64,000 nt of DNA from Pseudomonadota bacterium (GTDB taxonomy: Bacteria > Pseudomonadota > Gammaproteobacteria > Burkholderiales > Chitinibacteraceae), in contig JAGTRM010000020.1 in assembly GCA_018261735.1 (NCBI GenBank), forward strand, positions 1-64,000, written 5' to 3'. The translations under genes and the position numbers were made by a program. Positions 36,108 through 45,635 of this stretch are shown here, piece by piece; the stretch's first letter is position 1; every line of letters starts with the position of its first letter. Below the pieces are notes generated by a model. That model searched no databases. It had not been told where the DNA came from and saw nothing but the letters and a program-made list of their open reading frames with translations.

Positions 36108-37520
36108 ATGGCAAACATTGTTGCAATCACATCCTGTCCCACAGGCATCGCGCATACCTTTATGGCTGCGGAAGGTCTGGAGCAAGGGGCTAAAAGCCTG
36201 GGGCACACGATCCAGGTCGAAACCCAGGGATCGGTAGGCACACAAAACACGCTCAGCGCGGAGACGATTGCCGCCGCCGATATCGTGCTCATCGCGGCCG
36301 ATACCAATGTCGACCTGTCGCGCTTTGGCGGGAAACGCATTTACGAAACCAGCACCAAGGCAGCGATTTCCGATGGCGCCGCCGTCGTCCAGAACGCGCT
36401 GCAACAAGCCGCGCCCAAGAGCGGCGGCAAAGCGGCCCCGGCAGGCAACCTCGCCGACCAGGCGCTCGCCGCCAAGGCTGCGCAAAGCGCCGCGCGCACC
36501 GGCGCCTACAAGCACCTGATGACCGGCGTTTCCTACATGATTCCCTTCGTGGTGGCCGGTGGTTTGCTCATCGCCATCGGCTTCGCGCTGGGCGGCATTT
36601 ATGTGTACGACGACGCACACAAGGGAACGCTCGCGGCCAACCTGTTCTGGATCGGCAAGGGCGCCTTCGGCCTGATGGTTCCGATTCTTGCGGGTTACCT
36701 TGCCTACTCGATCGCTGACCGCCCCGGCATCGCCCCCGGCATGATCGCCGGCGGCATCGCTGGCACGATTGGTGCCGGTTTTCTGGGGGGGATCGTCGGC
36801 GGTTTCATTGCCGGTTACACCGTCAAATGGCTCAATGACACGATCAAGCTGCCGCGCACGCTGGAAGGCCTGAAACCCGTGCTCATCCTGCCGCTGCTCG
36901 GCAGCACCATCGTCGGCCTGCTGATGTACTACGTGGTGGGCGAACCCGTTGCCGCGGCGCTCACCGCGATCTCCGGCTGGCTCAAGGGCATGCAGGGCAG
37001 CAGTGCAATCATGCTCGGCACGATCCTCGGCTGCATGATGGCCTTCGACATGGGCGGCCCGGTCAACAAGGCAGCCTACACCTTCGGCACCGGCCTCTTG
37101 GCGAGCCAGATCTATGAGCCGATGGCTGCCATCATGGCTGCCGGCATGACACCGCCGCTGGGTATCGCGCTGGCAACGCTGCTGTTCAAGAACCGCTTCT
37201 CGGAAGACGAGCGTGAAGCCGGCAAGGCCGCAGCTGCGCTGGGCATCTCCTTCATCACCGAAGGCGCGATCCCCTTCGCGGCAAAGGATCCGTTCCGCGT
37301 GATTCCTTCCATCATGATTGGCTCTGCTGTCGCCGGTGCAATTTCGATGGCCGTGGGCGCCAAACTGCACGTCCCGCACGGCGGCATTTTTGTCCTGCCC
37401 ATGCCCAATGCCGTGGAAGGCCTGTTCGGCTACGCCATTGCGATCGTCGCCGGTACCGTGGTGACCGCCTTTGCCCTGTATCTGCTGAAGAAGCCGGTGA
37501 ACGGCAATGCTGCGGCTTGA
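36108..37520 (+). CDS. fruA: Fructose PTS permease EIIBC
   Basis: A 470-residue membrane permease that imports and phosphorylates fructose at C1. A single EIIB domain has phospho-Cys10 in [16 protein letters not shown]. After an Ala-rich linker (about 105-130) comes an EIIC domain of eight to ten helices, including [12 protein letters not shown] and [11 protein letters not shown]. The enterobacterial protein has an additional EIIB' domain that is missing here. GGAGGTGG precedes ATG 36108, although the frame is open upstream. Confidence 0.95.
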   Translation: MANIVAITSCPTGIAHTFMAAEGLEQGAKSLGHTIQVETQGSVGTQNTLSAETIAAADIVLIAADTNVDLSRFGGKRIYETSTKAAISDGAAVVQNALQQAAPKSGGKAAPAGNLADQALAAKAAQSAARTGAYKHLMTGVSYMIPFVVAGGLLIAIGFALGGIYVYDDAHKGTLAANLFWIGKGAFGLMVPILAGYLAYSIADRPGIAPGMIAGGIAGTIGAGFLGGIVGGFIAGYTVKWLNDTIKLPRTLEGLKPVLILPLLGSTIVGLLMYYVVGEPVAAALTAISGWLKGMQGSSAIMLGTILGCMMAFDMGGPVNKAAYTFGTGLLASQIYEPMAAIMAAGMTPPLGIALATLLFKNRFSEDEREAGKAAAALGISFITEGAIPFAAKDPFRVIPSIMIGSAVAGAISMAVGAKLHVPHGGIFVLPMPNAVEGLFGYAIAIVAGTVVTAFALYLLKKPVNGNAAA

Positions 37521-37542
37521 TTGAACACTGTCCGCAACAAGC

Positions 37543-37575
37543 AAAAGCCCCGTCTCGGTTGAGGCGGGGCTTTTT
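37543..37575 (+). terminator. Rho-independent terminator of the fruBKA operon
   Basis: AAAAGCCCCG (37543 onward) pairs with CGGGGCTTTT, with a GC-rich stem and a run of five T residues at 37571-37575. It starts 22 bases after the fruA stop. Confidence 0.92.
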
Positions 37576-37640
37576 AATGGGAATTACGAAATTCCGGTGA
37601 ACGTTGGGCTTGGTTCTTCAACCCAACCTGCGCGTGCTTC

Positions 37641-37673
37641 TTGCCTGATGCCGATATTCCAGGCATCAGGCAA
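37641..37673. other. Perfect 12-bp inverted repeat downstream of the symporter gene
   Basis: TTGCCTGATGCC (37641-37652) and GGCATCAGGCAA (37662-37673) form a perfect stem with a nine-base loop, nine bases past the stop of the minus-strand symporter gene. No U-tract follows, so it may be an RNA-stabilising hairpin or a rho-assisted terminator. Confidence 0.6.
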
Positions 37674-37681
37674 GTAATCAC

Positions 37682-39112
37682 TCAATCATCCCCGACCCAC
37701 AGATCGGCATTGGTGATCTTGTGTTCGGTGGCATCGAAACCGATGGGCTCGCCCGCCTTGTGCTTGGATTCCCAATCACGCAATGCCAGCAGCGCCGGGC
37801 GCTGCAGAAACAGGATCGCGATGATGTTGAGCCAAGCCATTACACCCACGCCGATATCGCCCAGCGTCCACGCCAGTTCTGCTGTGCGCACCGAACCGAA
37901 CAGCGTTGCGGCCAGGATAGTGACTTTCAGCAGGAAGCTCAGCCACGGGCGGTTGATCTTGCGGTTGATGTAGGCCACGTTGGTATCGGCGATGTAGTAG
38001 TACGCCACGATCGTGGTGAACGCGAAGAAGAACAGTGCAGCGGCCACGAAAATGCTGCCGAAGCCTGGCAACACGTTTTCCACGGCTGCCTGAGTGAAAC
38101 CGGGGCCGACGCCGACGCCGGGCAGGTGGGTAACGGTGCTGGCCGGGGTAATGCCCTTAACGTTGTAGAGCCCGGTGATCAGGATCATGAACGCGGTGGC
38201 GGAACACACGAACAACGTGTCCACATACACGGCAAACGCCTGCACGATGCCTTGCTCTGCCGGGTGTTTTACCTCGGCGGCAGCGGCCGGGTGGGGACCG
38301 CTGCCCTGACCGGCTTCGTTCGAGAATACGCCGCGCTTTACGCCCCACTGGATGGCCAGGCCGAGCATCGCGCCGAAGCCGGCATCCACGCCAACCGCGC
38401 TGGACACGATCAGGCGCAGCACTTCCGGCACCTTTTCGATATTCAGACCGACGATCACGCAGGCTACCAGGATGTAGCCCAGTGCCATGAACGGCACCAC
38501 GATTTCGGTGAATTTGGCGATGCGCTTTACGCCACCGAAGATGATCAGTCCGAGCAGCACCACCATGACAGCTGCACTGACGGCTGGCTCGATGCCGAGC
38601 GAATTTTGCAAGCCGGAGGCAATACTGTTGGCCTGCACACCCGGCAGCAGCACGCCCATGGAAATGATGGTAGCCAGTGCGAACACCCAGGCATACGGTT
38701 TCCAGCCCAGGCCCTTTTCGATGTAGTAGGCCGGGCCACCGCGGAACAGACCGTCATTCTTTTCCTTGTAGATTTGGGCCAGCGTGCTTTCGATGTAGGA
38801 GGTGGCGGCACCCAGGAAGGCCATCATCCACATCCAGAATACAGCCCCAGGGCCGCCGTAGAAAATGGCTGCGGCCACGCCAGCGATGTTGCCAGTACCC
38901 ACCCGACCCGACAGCGACATGGTCAGTGCCTGGAACGACGACACACCGGCATCGCTGGCCTTGTTGGAAAGCAGCTGCCTGAGCATTTCGGGTACATGAC
39001 GAACCTGCATGAAGCGGGTCCGAATCGAAAAATACAAGCCAACGCCCAGGCACAGCCAGACCAAGGCCGGGCTCCAGACGATGTCATTGATGGTGTTGAT
39101 GATGTCTAGCAT
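37682..39112 (-). CDS. Alanine/glycine:cation symporter (AGCS family)
   Basis: A 476-residue membrane protein with about eleven helices that imports alanine or glycine with sodium or protons. The family signatures SLSGRVGTGNIAGVAAAI near residue 70 and GVKRGVFSNEAGQGSGPHPAAAA near residue 255 are intact. AGGAGGG lies before ATG 39112, which is preferred over an upstream in-frame start. It is a single gene flanked by the fru operon terminator and recQ. Confidence 0.93.
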   Translation of the reverse strand: MLDIINTINDIVWSPALVWLCLGVGLYFSIRTRFMQVRHVPEMLRQLLSNKASDAGVSSFQALTMSLSGRVGTGNIAGVAAAIFYGGPGAVFWMWMMAFLGAATSYIESTLAQIYKEKNDGLFRGGPAYYIEKGLGWKPYAWVFALATIISMGVLLPGVQANSIASGLQNSLGIEPAVSAAVMVVLLGLIIFGGVKRIAKFTEIVVPFMALGYILVACVIVGLNIEKVPEVLRLIVSSAVGVDAGFGAMLGLAIQWGVKRGVFSNEAGQGSGPHPAAAAEVKHPAEQGIVQAFAVYVDTLFVCSATAFMILITGLYNVKGITPASTVTHLPGVGVGPGFTQAAVENVLPGFGSIFVAAALFFFAFTTIVAYYYIADTNVAYINRKINRPWLSFLLKVTILAATLFGSVRTAELAWTLGDIGVGVMAWLNIIAILFLQRPALLALRDWESKHKAGEPIGFDATEHKITNADLWVGDD

Positions 39113-39248
39113 GTACTCCCTCCTGTAGGTGGCTGCGGCGTTGCCGACACAACCAATTTTCAAATGATTGATATTTTTATTTGGGTAAAGCTGCGGTCGA
39201 TGATACAGGTTGAGATCAGGGTTTGAAGTCGGGAAAACCCGATATTCA

Positions 39249-41048
39249 TCAGTTGCTTGCGTGGATTACGGCCAGGAAATCGTCACCGTATTTCTCCAGC
39301 TTGCGGTCGCCCACGCCGGTGAGGCGACCGAATTCGTAGTGGTCGGCCGGGCGCAGGTGGACCATTTCCTTGAGCGTGGCATCGCCGAAGATCACGTAGG
39401 CCGGCACGTTCTGTTCGTCGGCGAGGCGCTTGCGGCAGGCGCGCAGCGCTTGCCAGAGCGCGCGGTCGCTGGCACTGGCAAAGTCGGCGTTCTTGTCGTG
39501 GTAGTGGAATTTCTCGACGCGGGCGCGGCGGAACAGCGGCACTTCGCCGCGCAGAATCGGCTTGGCGGCATCCGACAGCTCCAGCCCGCCGTGGCCATCC
39601 GGGCTCACGCGCAGCGCGCCGCGTGCCAGCAGTTGGCGGAATACGGCGCGCCAGCTGGCTTCGTCCAGATCCTTGCCGATGCCGAAGGTGCTGATCTTTT
39701 CGTGGAAGCAGTCGCGCACCTTGGGTGTGAGCTTGCCTTGCAGCACGTCGACCAGATGGCCGACGCCAAAACGGTTGCCGGTGCGGTAAACGCAGGAGAG
39801 TGCCTTGCGCGCGGCCTCGGTCATCTCGGTCAGTTGTGGCGGGTTCAGGCAGTTGTCGCAGTTGCCGCAGGGCTTGGCTTCTTCGCCAAAGTAGCCGAGC
39901 AGCGTCTGGCGGCGGCAGGCGGTAGCTTCGCACAGGCCGAGCATCGCTTCGAGCTTGCGCCGCTCCACGTCTTTTTGCTCTTCCGGCGCGCCGCTGGATT
40001 CGATCATGCCGGTGAGCTGGATCACGTCGTTGAGTCCATAGGCGAGCCAGGCATTGGCCGGCAAGCCATCGCGCCCGCCGCGGCCGGTTTCCTGGTAGTA
40101 GTTTTCGATGCTTTTCGGCAGATCGAGATGCGCAACAAAGCGCACATCGGGCTTGTTGATGCCCATGCCGAAGGCAATCGTCGCCACCATCACCACGCCT
40201 TCCTCGCGCAGGAAGGTGGTCTGGTTTCTGGTGCGCACTTCCGCATCGAGTCCGGCGTGATAGGGCAGGGCCTTGATTTCCTTGCTGCGCAGCCATTCGG
40301 CGGTGGCCTCGACCCGTTTGCGCGACAGGCAATACACGATGCCGGAATCGCCTTCATGCTCGCGGCGCAGGAAGGTCAGCAGCTGGTCCTTGGAGGTTTT
40401 TTTCTCGACGATGGTGTAGCGCAGGTTCGGCCGGTCGAAGCTCGACACGAACTGGCTGGCCGATGCCAGCCGCAGCTTGTCGATGATCTCGGCGCGCGTG
40501 GCGTGGTCGGCGGTGGCGGTCAGCGCGATACGCGGAATGCCCGGGTATTCGTCGGCGAGCACCGACAATGCCAGGTATTCCGGGCGGAAATCGTGGCCCC
40601 ACTGGCTGACGCAGTGCGCTTCGTCGATCGCGAACAGGGCAATCGGCGCGCGCTTGAGCAGGCTCAGGAATCGAGGCGTGGTCAGCCGTTCCGGTGCCAC
40701 GTAGAGCAGATCGAGTTCGCCCGCGACAAAGGCCTGTTCGACTGCGCGCGATTCGTCCTGGTCGAGCGTGGAATTCAGGAATGCCGCTGCGACGCCCAGT
40801 TCCTTGAGCTGGTCGACCTGATCCTGCATCAGTGCGATCAAGGGCGAGACCACCACGCCGCAGCCGGCGCGCGCCAAGGCCGGAATCTGGTAGCACAGCG
40901 ATTTGCCGCCACCGGTGGGCATCAGCACCAGCGCATCGCCGCCACCAATCAGGTGTTCGACGATGGCCGCCTGTTCGCCGCGAAAGGCGTGGTAGCCAAA
41001 GACGTGCTGGAGGAGGTGGAGCGGATCGGGTGCGGACATGGGCGGCAT
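39249..41048 (-). CDS. recQ: ATP-dependent DNA helicase RecQ
   Basis: A RecQ helicase of about 596-599 residues, 3'-5' unwinding for recombination and repair. Motif [17 protein letters not shown], motif [17 protein letters not shown], motif [12 protein letters not shown], the four-cysteine zinc domain ending KPCGNCDNC, the winged helix and the HRDC domain (from about residue 520) are all visible. The ATG at 41039 is an alternative start nine bases in. It follows the small membrane gene by 12 bases or so and is probably cotranscribed with it. Confidence 0.96.
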   Translation of the reverse strand: MPPMSAPDPLHLLQHVFGYHAFRGEQAAIVEHLIGGGDALVLMPTGGGKSLCYQIPALARAGCGVVVSPLIALMQDQVDQLKELGVAAAFLNSTLDQDESRAVEQAFVAGELDLLYVAPERLTTPRFLSLLKRAPIALFAIDEAHCVSQWGHDFRPEYLALSVLADEYPGIPRIALTATADHATRAEIIDKLRLASASQFVSSFDRPNLRYTIVEKKTSKDQLLTFLRREHEGDSGIVYCLSRKRVEATAEWLRSKEIKALPYHAGLDAEVRTRNQTTFLREEGVVMVATIAFGMGINKPDVRFVAHLDLPKSIENYYQETGRGGRDGLPANAWLAYGLNDVIQLTGMIESSGAPEEQKDVERRKLEAMLGLCEATACRRQTLLGYFGEEAKPCGNCDNCLNPPQLTEMTEAARKALSCVYRTGNRFGVGHLVDVLQGKLTPKVRDCFHEKISTFGIGKDLDEASWRAVFRQLLARGALRVSPDGHGGLELSDAAKPILRGEVPLFRRARVEKFHYHDKNADFASASDRALWQALRACRKRLADEQNVPAYVIFGDATLKEMVHLRPADHYEFGRLTGVGDRKLEKYGDDFLAVIHASN

Positions 41049-41060
41049 TGTACCGGAAGC

Positions 41061-41363
41061 CTACTTGATCTCCATCGCCATCATGACCGACGCGAGTCCG
41101 AGCAGGATGAGCGCCATCAGAAAAATGATCTCGGCGAGCTGCTCCAGCCGCGCACCACGAGGCCCGCGGCGCACAGATGCAAACGACAGTACCGAGCAGA
41201 ACACAAACAACACGCTGTCCACGCCCAGCAGTTTGTCGATATACACCCCGACCGTGCCGGCATGCATAAGCCGTACAAGGCCAATCGCCGTAATACAAAC
41301 CCCCACCATCGTGGCGGAAGTGGGCAGGATGTGCGAAGAAATCCGGTTTTCAATCTGTGCCAT
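41061..41363 (-). CDS. Unrecognised small membrane protein upstream of recQ
   Basis: A 100-residue protein with three hydrophobic segments (about 18-38, 47-63 and 78-97) and a basic loop RRGPRGARLEQ. I do not recognise a named family. It begins with ATG 41363 preceded by GGCGAGG and ends just before recQ on the same strand, so it is likely the first gene of a two-gene unit. No functional link with recQ is known. Codon use and composition fit the neighbourhood. Confidence 0.75.
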   Translation of the reverse strand: MAQIENRISSHILPTSATMVGVCITAIGLVRLMHAGTVGVYIDKLLGVDSVLFVFCSVLSFASVRRGPRGARLEQLAEIIFLMALILLGLASVMMAMEIK

Positions 41364-41389
41364 TTAATGGACCTCGCCAAATTTTGGGC

Positions 41390-41415
41390 AAAAAAAGCGG
41401 CGCCAGAGGCGCCGC
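41390..41415 (-). terminator. Rho-independent terminator of degP
   Basis: A perfect 8-bp stem GCGGCGCC/GGCGCCGC with a 3-base loop at 41397-41415, followed on the minus strand by seven T residues. It lies downstream of the degP-like gene and upstream of the small membrane gene. Confidence 0.92.
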
Positions 41416-41559
41416 ATAAACTCTCGCAAGGAGAGGAGGAGGAAGTACAAACAACAAAAATCAGAACTGCTTCACAAGAATCCGGATACTCGCACGGCCG
41501 GCCGTGGCTGGCTGTGGTGCGCTTCACAGCGCATGCTGCAGTGTGGCTTGATCGCGACC

Positions 41560-43035
41560 TTATCCAAGGTCCACCGGCACAAAAATCCGGGAAGAATCGC
41601 GCTGGATCAGCAACGCGGCATGCTTGCCGGCGTTGTCGAGTAGTTTGCGCAATTCATCGACGCTCCTGACCGGGGTGCCGTTCAGGGCCAGCACCACATC
41701 GCCGGGCTGGATGCCCGCCTTGGCGGCCGGGCCGCTGACTTGCTGCACCAAGAGGCCCCCGCGGATGCCGGTTTCGTCCTGTTCATCCGCATTCAGCGGC
41801 CGCACGGCCAGGCCCAGTTTCCCGGGCGGTACCGCAGTGTGTTCATTGGCGGTGACTTTCTCCGCTTTCATTTCGCCGATGGTCAGCGTGAGGGTCTTGT
41901 CCGAGCCCTTGCGGATCACTTCCAGCGCGGTTTTGCTGCCCGGGGCCAACTCGGCCACTAGTGCGGGCAGATCTCCCGAACGCTCGATCACCTTGTCGCC
42001 GAGTTTGACGATCACGTCACCCGGTTCCACGCCGGCTTTTTCTGCCGGGCCGCCCTTGTCCACGCCGCTGACCAGTGCGCCGTGCGGTGTTTTCAGGCCG
42101 AAGGAATCGGCCAGTGCCTGGTTCACATCCTGGACCGTGACGCCGATGCGGCCGCGCGTAACCTTGCCGTGCTTGACCAGCTGATCCTGCACCTTGCTGA
42201 CCACGTTCATCGGGATCGCGAACGACAAGCCCTGGTAGCCGCCGGTCTGCGAATAGATCTGCGAATTGATGCCGATCACTTCGCCGCGCATGTTGAACAG
42301 CGGGCCGCCGGAGTTGCCGGGATTGACCGCGACATCGGTCTGGATGAACGGTACATAGGTGTCATCCTGCAGCGTGCGCGATTTGGCGCTGACGATGCCG
42401 GCGGTGGCGGTGTTTTCAAAGCCGTAAGGTGCGCCGATCGCCAGCACGGGTTCGCCCACCCGGATCTTGCTGGCATCGCCGATTACCACGACGGGCAGGT
42501 TCTTGGCATCGATCTTGATGATCGCTATATCGGTTTTCTTGTCCACGCCCAGCACCTTGGCGCTGAACTCGCGCCGGTCGGTGAGCTTGACGCTGACTTC
42601 CTGCGCGCCATCGATCACGTGGGCGTTGGTCAGGATCAGGCCATCGTTGCGCACGATAAAGCCGGAGCCCTGGCCGCGCACGATTTGCGAGCCTTGCGGG
42701 CGCTTCAGTTGCGGGCCGAAATGACGGAAGAATTCGTAGAAAGGATCGTTTTCATCGCCCAGGTCGGCTTGTTCGACGCGCTTGGCCTTGCCGGTGACGC
42801 TGATGTTCACCACGGCCGGACCAAAGCGCTCGACAATGCCGGAAAAATCCGTGGCGACGGCCATGGCCACGCTGCCGGTGGCCGGTGCCGCCGGGGTGGC
42901 TTCCGTGGCGACGGCGGCCGGTTTGGTCGCCAGTAAAGAAGGGGAAAGACCTTGTGCGCCAACGGCATATCCACCGGCCAGCGCGGCCAGAACTGCGGCG
43001 GCAATACTGCTTCGGATAATCAGTTTGCGATTCAT
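41560..43035 (-). CDS. DegP/HtrA-type periplasmic serine endoprotease
   Basis: A 491-residue HtrA-family protease/chaperone. After a signal segment (residues 1-28) comes a trypsin-like domain with the triad His139 (TNAHVI), Asp169 (KTDIAII) and Ser242 (GNSGGPL), followed by two PDZ domains (about 285-370 and 395-490). It degrades misfolded periplasmic proteins. AAGGAG before ATG 43035 fixes the start. A response regulator and kinase are encoded just upstream on the same strand, suggesting envelope-stress control. Confidence 0.94.
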   Translation of the reverse strand: MNRKLIIRSSIAAAVLAALAGGYAVGAQGLSPSLLATKPAAVATEATPAAPATGSVAMAVATDFSGIVERFGPAVVNISVTGKAKRVEQADLGDENDPFYEFFRHFGPQLKRPQGSQIVRGQGSGFIVRNDGLILTNAHVIDGAQEVSVKLTDRREFSAKVLGVDKKTDIAIIKIDAKNLPVVVIGDASKIRVGEPVLAIGAPYGFENTATAGIVSAKSRTLQDDTYVPFIQTDVAVNPGNSGGPLFNMRGEVIGINSQIYSQTGGYQGLSFAIPMNVVSKVQDQLVKHGKVTRGRIGVTVQDVNQALADSFGLKTPHGALVSGVDKGGPAEKAGVEPGDVIVKLGDKVIERSGDLPALVAELAPGSKTALEVIRKGSDKTLTLTIGEMKAEKVTANEHTAVPPGKLGLAVRPLNADEQDETGIRGGLLVQQVSGPAAKAGIQPGDVVLALNGTPVRSVDELRKLLDNAGKHAALLIQRDSSRIFVPVDLG

Positions 43036-43123
43036 GTTGCGCTCCTTTACGGACGGAATGGGTTGTTCCATGGAGTGCAGTCTAAGAGTCGAAACTTAAA
43101 ACAAACTTAAATGGAAGAGGTTT

Positions 43124-44449
43124 TCATGCCGTACCGGTCAGGGTGGAAATCTGCGCGGGTGGAAACACCACGCGCGCGCTCAGGCCGCCCTCGGCGCGGT
43201 TGGCGAGCTGCAGCGTGGCGCCATGCGCAGCGGCGATCTGCTGCACGATGGCAAGTCCCAGTCCGCTGCCCTGGGTTTCCGTGCCGGCGACCCGGTAGAA
43301 ACGGTCGCGCACGCGCGGCAGCTCTGCTTCCGGAATGCCCGGTCCGCTGTCGTCCACCTGCAGTTCGATGCCTTGCACCGTGCGGCGCAAGCAAACATCG
43401 ATTCGGCCCGGTGCCGGGGTATAGCGCAGTGCGTTGTCGATCAGGTTGCCCAGCAGGATGCGCAAGGCATCGGCGTGGCCGGTCAGGGTGATTTCATCGG
43501 CCTGCTCCAGGCCCAAGTCGAGGCCGCGATCGGCCGCCTGCAGCGCGAAATCGCTGACCGCGTTGCGGACCATGTCGTCCAGCCGGACCGCGGTCCAGGC
43601 TTGCGGAAATGCGCCGGGTTCCTGCCGCGCCAGCGTCAGCAGCTGCTGGACCAGATGCTGGGTGCGCGATAGCCCCGCTTTCAAGCCGGAAAACGCGGTC
43701 CGCCGCTCCTCCTCGGTGGCGGCCCGTTCCGCCAGCTGGGCCTGCAGTTGCAGGGCGGTGAGCGGTGTGCGCAGCTCGTGGGCGGCATCGGCGACAAAAT
43801 CGCGCTGTGCGGCAATCGATTTGTCCAGCCGGGCCAGCAAATCGTTGAGGGCGCCGACCAGCGGGGCGATTTCTGCCGGCAAGGGCTGATTTTCCAGCGG
43901 CGACAGGGCATTCGCATCGCGGCGCTGCACTTCGCCGGTCACGCGCAAAATCGGCTTCAAACCCTGCCCCACGGCCAGCCAGGTCAGCAGCGCCATCACC
44001 GGGAACAGCAGCAAGAGCGGCGCAATCGTGCGCAGGGCGATGCCGGCGGCGATCAGGCGGCGCACGCTCAGTGGCTGGGCGATCTGCACCACGGTTTCGC
44101 CGAGCTGGGCGCCATAGACGCGCCAATCGCCATTGGGTCCGCGTACATAGGAAAAACCGAGCTTGGCCCATTGCGGCACGCCGGCCTCGAGGTGCGAGCC
44201 GTAAATGCGCAAACCGCTGTTATCCCAGATCTGGATCACGATGTTTTCTTCGGGGTCGGGCGCACGCCCCGGTGCCAGCGGGCTGAAAGCGCGGCTGGGC
44301 AGGGAGGCTGCCATTTGCTGCATCTGGTAATCGAATATTTCGTTGGCCTCCTCGCGCGCCTGGCGATAGGTCAGCCAAGCCGTGAGCGCAATGCCGATGG
44401 CGAGACTCCCGGTCAGCCAGAGAAGCAAGGTTGTGCGGATCGATTTCAT
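43124..44449 (-). CDS. Two-component sensor histidine kinase (QseC/TctE-like)
   Basis: A 441-residue membrane kinase. TM1 (about 8-27), a periplasmic sensor domain (28-136), TM2 (137-160), a HAMP-like linker, the H-box with phospho-His224 (DAAHELRTPLTALQ), the N-box NLIDNALRYTP and the G-box DDSGPGIPEAE with GSGLGLAIV are present. The short periplasmic domain resembles QseC-type sensors. It lies seven bases after its response regulator and 88 bases before degP. Confidence 0.93.
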   Translation of the reverse strand: MKSIRTTLLLWLTGSLAIGIALTAWLTYRQAREEANEIFDYQMQQMAASLPSRAFSPLAPGRAPDPEENIVIQIWDNSGLRIYGSHLEAGVPQWAKLGFSYVRGPNGDWRVYGAQLGETVVQIAQPLSVRRLIAAGIALRTIAPLLLLFPVMALLTWLAVGQGLKPILRVTGEVQRRDANALSPLENQPLPAEIAPLVGALNDLLARLDKSIAAQRDFVADAAHELRTPLTALQLQAQLAERAATEEERRTAFSGLKAGLSRTQHLVQQLLTLARQEPGAFPQAWTAVRLDDMVRNAVSDFALQAADRGLDLGLEQADEITLTGHADALRILLGNLIDNALRYTPAPGRIDVCLRRTVQGIELQVDDSGPGIPEAELPRVRDRFYRVAGTETQGSGLGLAIVQQIAAAHGATLQLANRAEGGLSARVVFPPAQISTLTGTA

Positions 44450-44456
44450 GCGGGCA

Positions 44457-45125
44457 TCACTCAGACAGTTCTTTCGGAATCACGTAACCCACGCCGCGCA
44501 CGTTGCGGATCAGGCCGGTGCCCAGTTTCTTGCGCAGGCTGTGGATATAGACTTCGACCGTATTGCTGCCCACTTCGTCATCCCAGCCGTAGATTTTTTC
44601 CTGCAGCTGCGCCACCGAAAGCACCGCGCCCGGATGATCGGCCAGCGCCATCAGCAGTGCGAATTCGCGCGCGGAAAGGGTAACGGGTTCGCTGTCCAGC
44701 AGCGTGGTCTTGGCGATCGGGTCGATGGCGATATGGCCGAGCCGGATCACCGGATCGGCGCGACCGGCCTGGCGGCGCAACAGGGCATGGATGCGGGCGA
44801 TCAGCTCGTCCAGATCGAACGGTTTTACCAGGTAGTCGTCCGCGCCGGTATTCAATCCCTTGATCCGGTCCGCCACCGTATCGCGCGCGCTCAGGATCAG
44901 CACCGGCGTGGTATCGCGCCGGGCGCGCAGCCTGGCCAGTACCGTGCCGCCTTCCTGGCGCGGCAGGCCCAGGTCGAGCAGCACCAGATCGAAAGCATGC
45001 CCGGTCAGCGCAGTATCGGCCGCGATGCCGTCGCGCACCCAGTCCACGGCAAAGCCCTCGCGCTGCAGCGCGGTCTGCACGCTGGCGCCGATCATCGAAT
45101 CATCTTCGACCAGCAGGATACGCAT
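44457..45125 (-). CDS. OmpR/PhoB-type response regulator
   Basis: A 222-residue regulator. The receiver domain has the acidic pocket (LLVEDDS), phospho-acceptor Asp51 (LLDLGLP), Thr/Ser switch residue (LILSARD) and Lys in YLVKPFD. The C-terminal winged helix ends IHSLRKKLGTGLIRNVRGVGYVI. It resembles QseB/PmrA-type regulators. AAGGAGC precedes the ATG. It is the first gene of a regulator-kinase-degP row and the likely direct controller of it. Confidence 0.94.
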   Translation of the reverse strand: MRILLVEDDSMIGASVQTALQREGFAVDWVRDGIAADTALTGHAFDLVLLDLGLPRQEGGTVLARLRARRDTTPVLILSARDTVADRIKGLNTGADDYLVKPFDLDELIARIHALLRRQAGRADPVIRLGHIAIDPIAKTTLLDSEPVTLSAREFALLMALADHPGAVLSVAQLQEKIYGWDDEVGSNTVEVYIHSLRKKLGTGLIRNVRGVGYVIPKELSE

Positions 45126-45252
45126 GATGAAGCTCCTTTATCCCCAGGGCCTATTACGATAATCCATCCCTGCCCTGGCTGTCGAAGCTGCTAAGGTGAG
45201 GGGGGGAAGAAAGCCGGATCAATAAACTGAAAACATCGGAAGGAGTGATGCC

Positions 45253-45600
45253 ATGATTCACCAGGGAAGTTGCCATTGCGGCGCAATCGCCTTCGAGGCT
45301 GACGGCGATTTGGAGCAGGTCATTGCCTGCAATTGTTCGATCTGCAGCAAGCGCGGTGCCTTGCACTGGTTTATTCCCGCCGAGCATTTTCGTCTGCTGA
45401 CCCCGCCGGATCAGATGGGCACCTATACCTTCAACAAGCACATCATCCAGCATCGCTATTGCCTCAAGTGCGGGTGTGCGCCCTACAGCGAAGGCATCGC
45501 GCCCACGGGCAAGGCCGTGGTGGCGGTCAATGCGCGCTGTCTGGACGAGGTCGACGTTTCCACCCTCAAGCAGCTGCCGTTCGATGGGCGCAGTCTTTGA
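45253..45600 (+). CDS. GFA family (CENP-V/GFA domain) zinc protein
   Basis: A 115-residue single-domain protein with the cysteine pattern of the glutathione-dependent formaldehyde-activating family: GSCHCGAIAFE at the N-terminus, CNCSICSKRG near residue 30 and YCLKCGCAPYSEG near residue 75, which bind two zinc ions. Characterised members react with S-hydroxymethylglutathione, but most family members have unknown substrates. GGAAGGAG lies before the ATG. It precedes the DUF2238 gene by 35 bases on the same strand. Confidence 0.92.
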   Translation: MIHQGSCHCGAIAFEADGDLEQVIACNCSICSKRGALHWFIPAEHFRLLTPPDQMGTYTFNKHIIQHRYCLKCGCAPYSEGIAPTGKAVVAVNARCLDEVDVSTLKQLPFDGRSL

Positions 45601-45635
45601 ATCCGCACCGCCAAAACCAGACAGGAGGATTCAGG

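Noticed and set aside
39210-41669. 819-codon plus-strand open frame
   Set aside because: Antisense to recQ and the small membrane gene; low-complexity composition typical of a shadow frame.
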